Shown one piece after another: positions 59,871 through 64,000 of a stretch of DNA of 64,000 bases (position 1 is its first letter; every line of letters starts with the position of its first letter). Under the pieces are notes generated by a model that saw nothing but the letters and a program-made list of their open reading frames with translations, did no database searches and had not been told where the DNA came from. The stretch is from Hyphomicrobiales bacterium (lineage in GTDB: Bacteria; Pseudomonadota; Alphaproteobacteria; Rhizobiales; Phreatobacteraceae): positions 1-64,000 of the forward strand of contig JAFKKV010000036.1 of NCBI GenBank assembly GCA_017304475.1, given 5' to 3'. The translations under genes were made by a program, and so were the position numbers.

Positions 59871-62501
59871 TCAGCCGGCCGCCTTGACCGGGCCGAGGGG
59901 CGGCCTGGCGTCGGCCGAGGGCTGCAGCGGCGCCCGTGACGCGGTGTACTGGTCGGTGATCACGACGCGGTTCCGGCCGAGGCCCTTGGCCCGGTAGAGG
60001 GCGGCATCGGCGGCGGCCAGCAAGTCCTCGCCGTCTTCGACATGCAGCGGCATGACGGCGAGCCCGATCGAGGCCGTGATGCCGTCGAGCGTGCCGCCGG
60101 ACCAGGCGACGCGCATGCGGCGCACCGCGTCGAGCACCTGGTTGGCGCGCTGCTCGGCCGCTCCGAGCCCGACGCCCGGCAGCAGCAGCAGGAATTCCTC
60201 GCCGCCGTAGCGGCCGACAATATCGGTCTTGCGCACGGTCTCGTAGAGGATCCGGCCGATATCCCGCAGCACCGCGTCGCCGGCCTCGTGGCTGTGGCCG
60301 TCATTGATGCGCTTGAAGTGGTCGATGTCGAGAATGGCCAATGACAGAGGCTTGCCGCTGCGTGTGCTGCGGCCGATCTCGCGGGTCAAGGCTTCCTGGA
60401 GATAGCGCCGGTTGTGCAATCCGGTCAGCGGATCGCGGATCGCCTGGCTGAGCAATTGCTCGCGCAGTTCGAGATTGGCGATCGCCAGCGAGACCTGTTC
60501 GGCGAGCATGGTCGCCAGCTGATTGGCGGCGGCGCCCGTGGCGTCTTCTTCGGCCATTTCCCGGTAGAGCAGCCCGAGCAGGTTGTTCTGGGCGATCAGC
60601 GGCTGGCAGACGAAGGCCGCGCCCGGCACGGCGCAGCAGGCGGCCGCGTGGCCGCAGCTCAGCCCCTGGCTCGCTTGCGAGATCGGGAAGGTCTGGCCGC
60701 GGCGCAGGGCCCAGCAGGCGCCTGGGTGGAACGAGGCGACATCGGCCTTCAGCGCACCCCAGTGAGCACCGCGCTGCACCGCGTCGCGGCTGTCGTTGAA
60801 CAGGTAGAGCGCACCGGCCTCGGCCGGAAAGAGATGGCCGGCATAGCTCTGCACCGCTGCATAGATCTCGTCGAGGCTCTGGCAGGATTGCAGCAGGCCG
60901 CTGAGCTCGGTCAGCAGCGCGATCTCGCGCGTGCGGATCTCGGCTGCGTGCAGGGACGCGGTCAGCCGCCGATTGGCATCCTGCAGCTCGCGGGCATGGT
61001 CGCGCCGCTCCGCCTCGACCAGCAAGGCGTCGGTCCGGTCCTGGATGACCCAGAGGATCTCGCCTGGGCCGTTGCGACCGCCTGACGTCAGCGGCTTGCC
61101 ATAGGCGTCGACCATCAGGATGGTCCCGTCCTTGCGGCGGATATGCAGCTGGACCTCGGTCGCCATGGCGCTGTCGCGGATCCTGGTGAGCGCCGCATCG
61201 AAGGCCTCGGCGTCGGCCGGCTCCGCCACCAGGCCGTTGATCTCGCTGCCGGGCAGGTCGTCGGGCGCGCGTCCGCACAATTCGGCGATGCGCCGGTTGC
61301 CGCGCAGGATCCGATGCCCCTTGGTGAACAGGATGCCGGCCAGGGGATTGTCGACCAGCGCGCGCTGCTCGGCATCGAGTGCGCTGAGGCTGCCGGACAG
61401 GCGCCGCGACCGCATGGTGAGGATCGACAGCAAGGTGACCAGCAGGCTGATGACCAGGCCACTGCCGAGCACCAGATTGGGCACGGAATGATCGGGCTCG
61501 TAGGTCGAGCCCGGGCGGGCGGTGAGCTGGACGCGCCAGACCCGTTCGCCGACCACCAGCGAACGTTCCGCGGAAATGCCGAGCGGCGACGAGGCGACCG
61601 GGGTGACCAGCCGGAGATTGGCCTCGAGGCTGTCATACATCAAGGTCGCGGTGCCGCTCTCGTCCTCCGGCTCGGCGGTGATCACGCCTTCGGGCGTCGT
61701 CTTGGCATAACCGCGATCGACGACGCGGATATGCATTTGCTGCAGGGTGCGGACATCCAGCACGCCGCGCATCAGGTCGTTCATGCGGTAGACGGTGGCG
61801 ACGAAGCCGCGCAGCGCCGCGACGCGCTGCAACGCGGTTTGCGCCGGTTCGCCGACGCGGTAGATCGGCGCGCGCAGGATGAAGCCCTGGCCGCCCGACG
61901 TGTCCTGCACCAGCCGTACCGGCGGGGTCGCGACCAGGCGGCCGGTCTCGGCCGCGCGGCGCAATGAATCGAGCTGGGCCGGATTGGCGCCTGCGTCGAA
62001 ACCGAAGGCATTCTCGTTGCCGCGCAGCGGCTCGACGAATTCGACGACGTTATAGGCCGCGCGCTGTCCCGGCGGCTGGATGGCGAAGTCCGGCTGTCCC
62101 TGCGGGTCGACGCTGGTGTCGTTCCTGACCTCGGCGACGAAGGCGTCGAGGTTTTCCGGCTTGACGTAGCGCAGCGACTGCAGCGCCTGGAAGCCCGGAT
62201 AGCGGCGCGCCAGGTCCAGCACGTCGACATAGCGGCGGAACTGGGCGCGGTCGATGCGGCCGATCGAGGCGTAGAGCCCCTGCATGCTGACCAGCACTTC
62301 GGCATGGGTGCGCAGGCGCTCGCCGACCGCCGTGGTGGTGTCGGCGGCATCCGCCGCGAAACGCCGCTGCATGTCGGCGGCGATCCAGCGCTCGGCGAGC
62401 GTCCGGGCCGTGAAGGTGGCGGCAAGCCCGGCGATGAGGATGGCGCCCGCGACGACCGCCATCCGCCGCGCCGGCCGCGCCCGCAGATCGCTCAATCCCA
62501 T
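59871..62501 (-). CDS. CHASE-PAS-GAF-GGDEF diguanylate cyclase
   Basis: This 876-residue membrane signalling protein has a first span near residue 20, a periplasmic CHASE domain (residues about 40-290, with the SMQGLYASIGRIDRAQFRRYV start and GFDAGANPAQLDSLRRA), and a second span near 330. A PAS domain (AEQRALVDNPLAGILFTKGHRIL), a GAF domain with clustered cysteines (CWALRRGQ, SCGHAAACC), and a C-terminal GGDEF domain follow. The active site YGGEEFLLLLPG is intact, and RKTD five residues upstream is a good product-inhibition I-site. It should synthesise cyclic di-GMP in response to an external signal. I place the start at ATG 62501, with GGGGG about 9 nt upstream; ATGs at 62507 and 62564 are alternatives. 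Confidence 0.85.
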   Translation of the reverse strand: MGLSDLRARPARRMAVVAGAILIAGLAATFTARTLAERWIAADMQRRFAADAADTTTAVGERLRTHAEVLVSMQGLYASIGRIDRAQFRRYVDVLDLARRYPGFQALQSLRYVKPENLDAFVAEVRNDTSVDPQGQPDFAIQPPGQRAAYNVVEFVEPLRGNENAFGFDAGANPAQLDSLRRAAETGRLVATPPVRLVQDTSGGQGFILRAPIYRVGEPAQTALQRVAALRGFVATVYRMNDLMRGVLDVRTLQQMHIRVVDRGYAKTTPEGVITAEPEDESGTATLMYDSLEANLRLVTPVASSPLGISAERSLVVGERVWRVQLTARPGSTYEPDHSVPNLVLGSGLVISLLVTLLSILTMRSRRLSGSLSALDAEQRALVDNPLAGILFTKGHRILRGNRRIAELCGRAPDDLPGSEINGLVAEPADAEAFDAALTRIRDSAMATEVQLHIRRKDGTILMVDAYGKPLTSGGRNGPGEILWVIQDRTDALLVEAERRDHARELQDANRRLTASLHAAEIRTREIALLTELSGLLQSCQSLDEIYAAVQSYAGHLFPAEAGALYLFNDSRDAVQRGAHWGALKADVASFHPGACWALRRGQTFPISQASQGLSCGHAAACCAVPGAAFVCQPLIAQNNLLGLLYREMAEEDATGAAANQLATMLAEQVSLAIANLELREQLLSQAIRDPLTGLHNRRYLQEALTREIGRSTRSGKPLSLAILDIDHFKRINDGHSHEAGDAVLRDIGRILYETVRKTDIVGRYGGEEFLLLLPGVGLGAAEQRANQVLDAVRRMRVAWSGGTLDGITASIGLAVMPLHVEDGEDLLAAADAALYRAKGLGRNRVVITDQYTASRAPLQPSADARPPLGPVKAAG

Positions 62502-62639
62502 GGCCATGAGCCCCCGGTCCGGACCCGCCCTCGCGGGCCGGTCGATGCAAAGTGGCCGCATCATTCTCAGGGGGCATTGATAATGTGTTGCACTGCAAGG
62601 TGCGGGCCTGCGGAGCCGTTGCGCAGGGTGTCGGAATCC

Positions 62640-62966
62640 TTACCCCGCCTGTGGGGCGCCGGCCTTGAAATCGGCGCGCAGCGGCTGCCAGGCCGCAACC
62701 TGCCGCGGCTCGCGCAGCAGGTCCGGCAGTCCCTGCCAATAGGCGGTGCGGTAGGCGCGGGCCATCTGCACGTCCTCGAGTTCCCTGGCATCGGCCCAGG
62801 TCTCGTAGAGCATGAAGCGATCCGGGTCGCCGCCGTCCTGATGCAGCACCGCGTTGATGAATGTCGCCTCGTCCCGCATGGCATCGAGAACCGGTGTCAG
62901 CAGCGCCAGGAAGGCGGCCGCCGCACCGGGCTTGAGGGCGATCTCGATGGTATAGACGATGGCCAT
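62640..62966 (-). CDS. ABM (antibiotic biosynthesis monooxygenase) domain protein
   Basis: This 108-residue protein has the dimeric alpha-beta barrel signature: AIVYTIEIALKPGAAAAFLALL, TFINAVLHQD, DRFMLYETWADARELEDVQMARAYRTAYW. Such proteins are small cofactor-independent oxygenases or isomerases acting on quinols and aromatic rings, but many have no assigned substrate. ATG 62966 follows GGAG by 7 nt. Confidence 0.82.
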   Translation of the reverse strand: MAIVYTIEIALKPGAAAAFLALLTPVLDAMRDEATFINAVLHQDGGDPDRFMLYETWADARELEDVQMARAYRTAYWQGLPDLLREPRQVAAWQPLRADFKAGAPQAG

Positions 62967-63073
62967 GGGGCGCTCCATATCGCGAATGAGCAGCCCTTGT
63001 AGGGACCCCGTGGGCCAAGTCGATGACCTCGGAGGTCATGGCGCCGGCTCCGGCACATGCGTGATGCGCCGGT

Positions 63074-63673
63074 TCAGCGCGGCGGCTGCCGGCCGATCGC
63101 CAGGGCGGCCGCCTTGGCGCCCGACAGGAAACTGTCCGACAGCGCCGGATCGGTCACCGCGCGGGCCATCTGCAGGGCGCCGACCATGGTCGAGAAGATC
63201 GCCCCGGCGGCGGTGTCGGCCTCGCTTGCGGCAAATGCCGGAGGCAGCTCGGCCCTGATGACGGCGACGGTGGCGCGGATCTGGTCGGTGAGGACCTCGC
63301 GGGTCTCGTCCGGGTGGCGGGCGAGTTCCGCGGCGAGGCTTGCGATCGCGCAGCCGATTTCGGGACGGTCGCGGTGGCCGGGACGCAGATAGGCCGTCAC
63401 GACGGCTTCCAGTCCGTCGCGGCCTTCGGTGCGGGCGGTCGCGGCCTCGGCTGCCAGATGATCGCGGCTGGTCGCCAGGGCCGCCACGATCGCGTCGCGG
63501 ACCAGCGCCTCCTTCGACGAAAAATGGGCATAGAAGCCGCCATGGGTGAGCCCGGCATCGGCCATCAGGCCGGCGACGCCGGCCGCCTCGATACCGTCCT
63601 TGCGGAAGCGGCGGGCCGCGACCTCGACGACGCGGCGGCGCGTCTCCTCGCGGTGTCCTGCGGCATAACGCAT
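63074..63673 (-). CDS. TetR-family transcriptional regulator
   Basis: This 199-residue regulator has a TetR HTH (RRRVVEVAARRFRKDGIEAAGVAGLMADAGLTHGGFYAHFSSKEALV) and a helical ligand domain. ATG 63673 has GGGGGAG 7 nt upstream; the longer open frame to 63742 runs through its operator and is rejected. It is divergent from the thiolase gene, with a perfect inverted repeat between them, so it is expected to repress that gene and itself. Confidence 0.88.
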   Translation of the reverse strand: MRYAAGHREETRRRVVEVAARRFRKDGIEAAGVAGLMADAGLTHGGFYAHFSSKEALVRDAIVAALATSRDHLAAEAATARTEGRDGLEAVVTAYLRPGHRDRPEIGCAIASLAAELARHPDETREVLTDQIRATVAVIRAELPPAFAASEADTAAGAIFSTMVGALQMARAVTDPALSDSFLSGAKAAALAIGRQPPR

Positions 63674-63709
63674 AGGGCGGCTCCCCCGATCGGCCGGCTG
63701 TCCGGTCCT

Positions 63710-63756
63710 TGATGGAATGATGGTTCTCATATTATATGTCAACCATCATTCCATCA
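63710..63756. promoter_or_regulatory. TetR operator: perfect 16-bp inverted repeat
   Basis: TGATGGAATGATGGTT (63710-63725) and its exact reverse complement AACCATCATTCCATCA (63741-63756) flank a 15-bp AT-rich spacer. It fills the gap between the divergent TetR and thiolase genes. On the minus strand TTGACA and TATAAT motifs occur back to back in the spacer, so promoter elements are inside the site. Confidence 0.75.
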
Positions 63757-63767
63757 GGAGAGCATCG

Positions 63768-64000
63768 ATGTCCGCATCCGATCCCATCGTGATCGTCTTT
63801 GCCGTTCGCACGCCGCTCGGCCGGTTTCGCGGCGAGATCGCCGCGGTTCCGGCGCATCAGCTCGGTGCGCGGGTCATTCGTTCGGCGGTCGAGCGCGCCG
63901 GGCTCGCGCCGGACCGGGTCGACGAGGTGCTGATGGGTTGCGTGCTGCCGGCCGGTCAGGGCCAGGCGCCGGCCCGCCAGGCCGCGCGCCATGCGGGGCT
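63768..64000 (+). CDS. Thiolase (acetyl-CoA acetyltransferase), 3' end beyond the window
   Basis: The first 77 codons are present. They read SDPIVIVFAVRTPLGRF, then HQLGARVIRSAVERAGL and VDEVLMGCVLPAGQGQAPARQAARHAGL, the N-terminal signature of thiolase II. The catalytic Cys (about residue 90) is just beyond the edge. AGGAGA lies 7 nt before the ATG. The divergent TetR gene and its operator control the start. The enzyme would act in fatty-acid or short-chain acyl-CoA metabolism. Confidence 0.88.
   Translation, partial: MSASDPIVIVFAVRTPLGRFRGEIAAVPAHQLGARVIRSAVERAGLAPDRVDEVLMGCVLPAGQGQAPARQAARHAG

Overview
This is a high-GC window from an alphaproteobacterium, most likely of the order Hyphomicrobiales (Rhizobiales). 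The evidence is the uniform GC-rich codon use, the C-P lyase operon in the alphaproteobacterial order with phnF divergent from phnG-N, and inverted repeats of the type TGGAT-GCCCGGGACAAGC that are common in Bradyrhizobium, Bosea and Rhodopseudomonas relatives. The species cannot be named from the sequence alone. I see no CRISPR array, rRNA, transposase or prophage. One tRNA gene is present.

Layout. (1) 1-4436, minus strand: the N-terminal part of a very large secreted adhesin (TpsA/filamentous haemagglutinin type) with a TPS domain, GLUG motifs and an MBG repeat array that runs off the left edge. (2) 4791-5777: a Tat-exported MBL-fold hydrolase. (3) 5894-16904: a sugar-acid catabolic island. 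A carbohydrate ABC transporter and dgoD read left. A GntR regulator, two idn-type dehydrogenases, dgoK, dgoA and a second enolase-superfamily dehydratase read right. A regulator palindrome lies between the two arms. (4) 16.9-19.7 kb: small or degenerate genes (AraC remnant, CPCC zinc-ribbon protein, PPC/DUF296 protein, PAS-LuxR regulator). (5) 19.9-34.7 kb: a liv-type ABC transporter, an amidohydrolase translationally coupled to a COG0523 GTPase, a HAD hydrolase, an Lrp regulator and an FAD dehydrogenase, then GABA aminotransferase, a DadA-like oxidase, CsaA and succinate-semialdehyde dehydrogenase. Together these look like uptake and breakdown of an amide- or amine-containing compound into central metabolism. 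(6) tRNA-Arg(ACG) at 35.0 kb. (7) 35.3-43.7 kb: a histidine kinase downstream of an unusual flavoprotein, a phytase-like exported protein, a LysR-tautomerase-cupin group, an FkbM methyltransferase and a MerR-ATPase fusion. (8) 43.8-55.9 kb: a complete phosphonate system, phnGHIJKLMN, phnF, phnCDE1E2 and the phosphonate-linked hexapeptide transferase. (9) 56.0-64.0 kb: an acyl-CoA synthetase/GNAT fusion, a GNAT protein, a CHASE-PAS-GAF-GGDEF diguanylate cyclase, an ABM monooxygenase, and a TetR regulator divergent from a thiolase that runs off the right edge.

The genes fit a metabolically versatile soil or water bacterium. Three arrays of PhoB-like heptamers with 11-bp spacing, each ending about 70 nt before a start codon, appear to tie phnC, the hexapeptide transferase and the phytase-like gene at 38.5 kb into one phosphate-starvation response. 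Everything here is read by eye. Family names come from recognised motifs and remembered homologues, not from searches.
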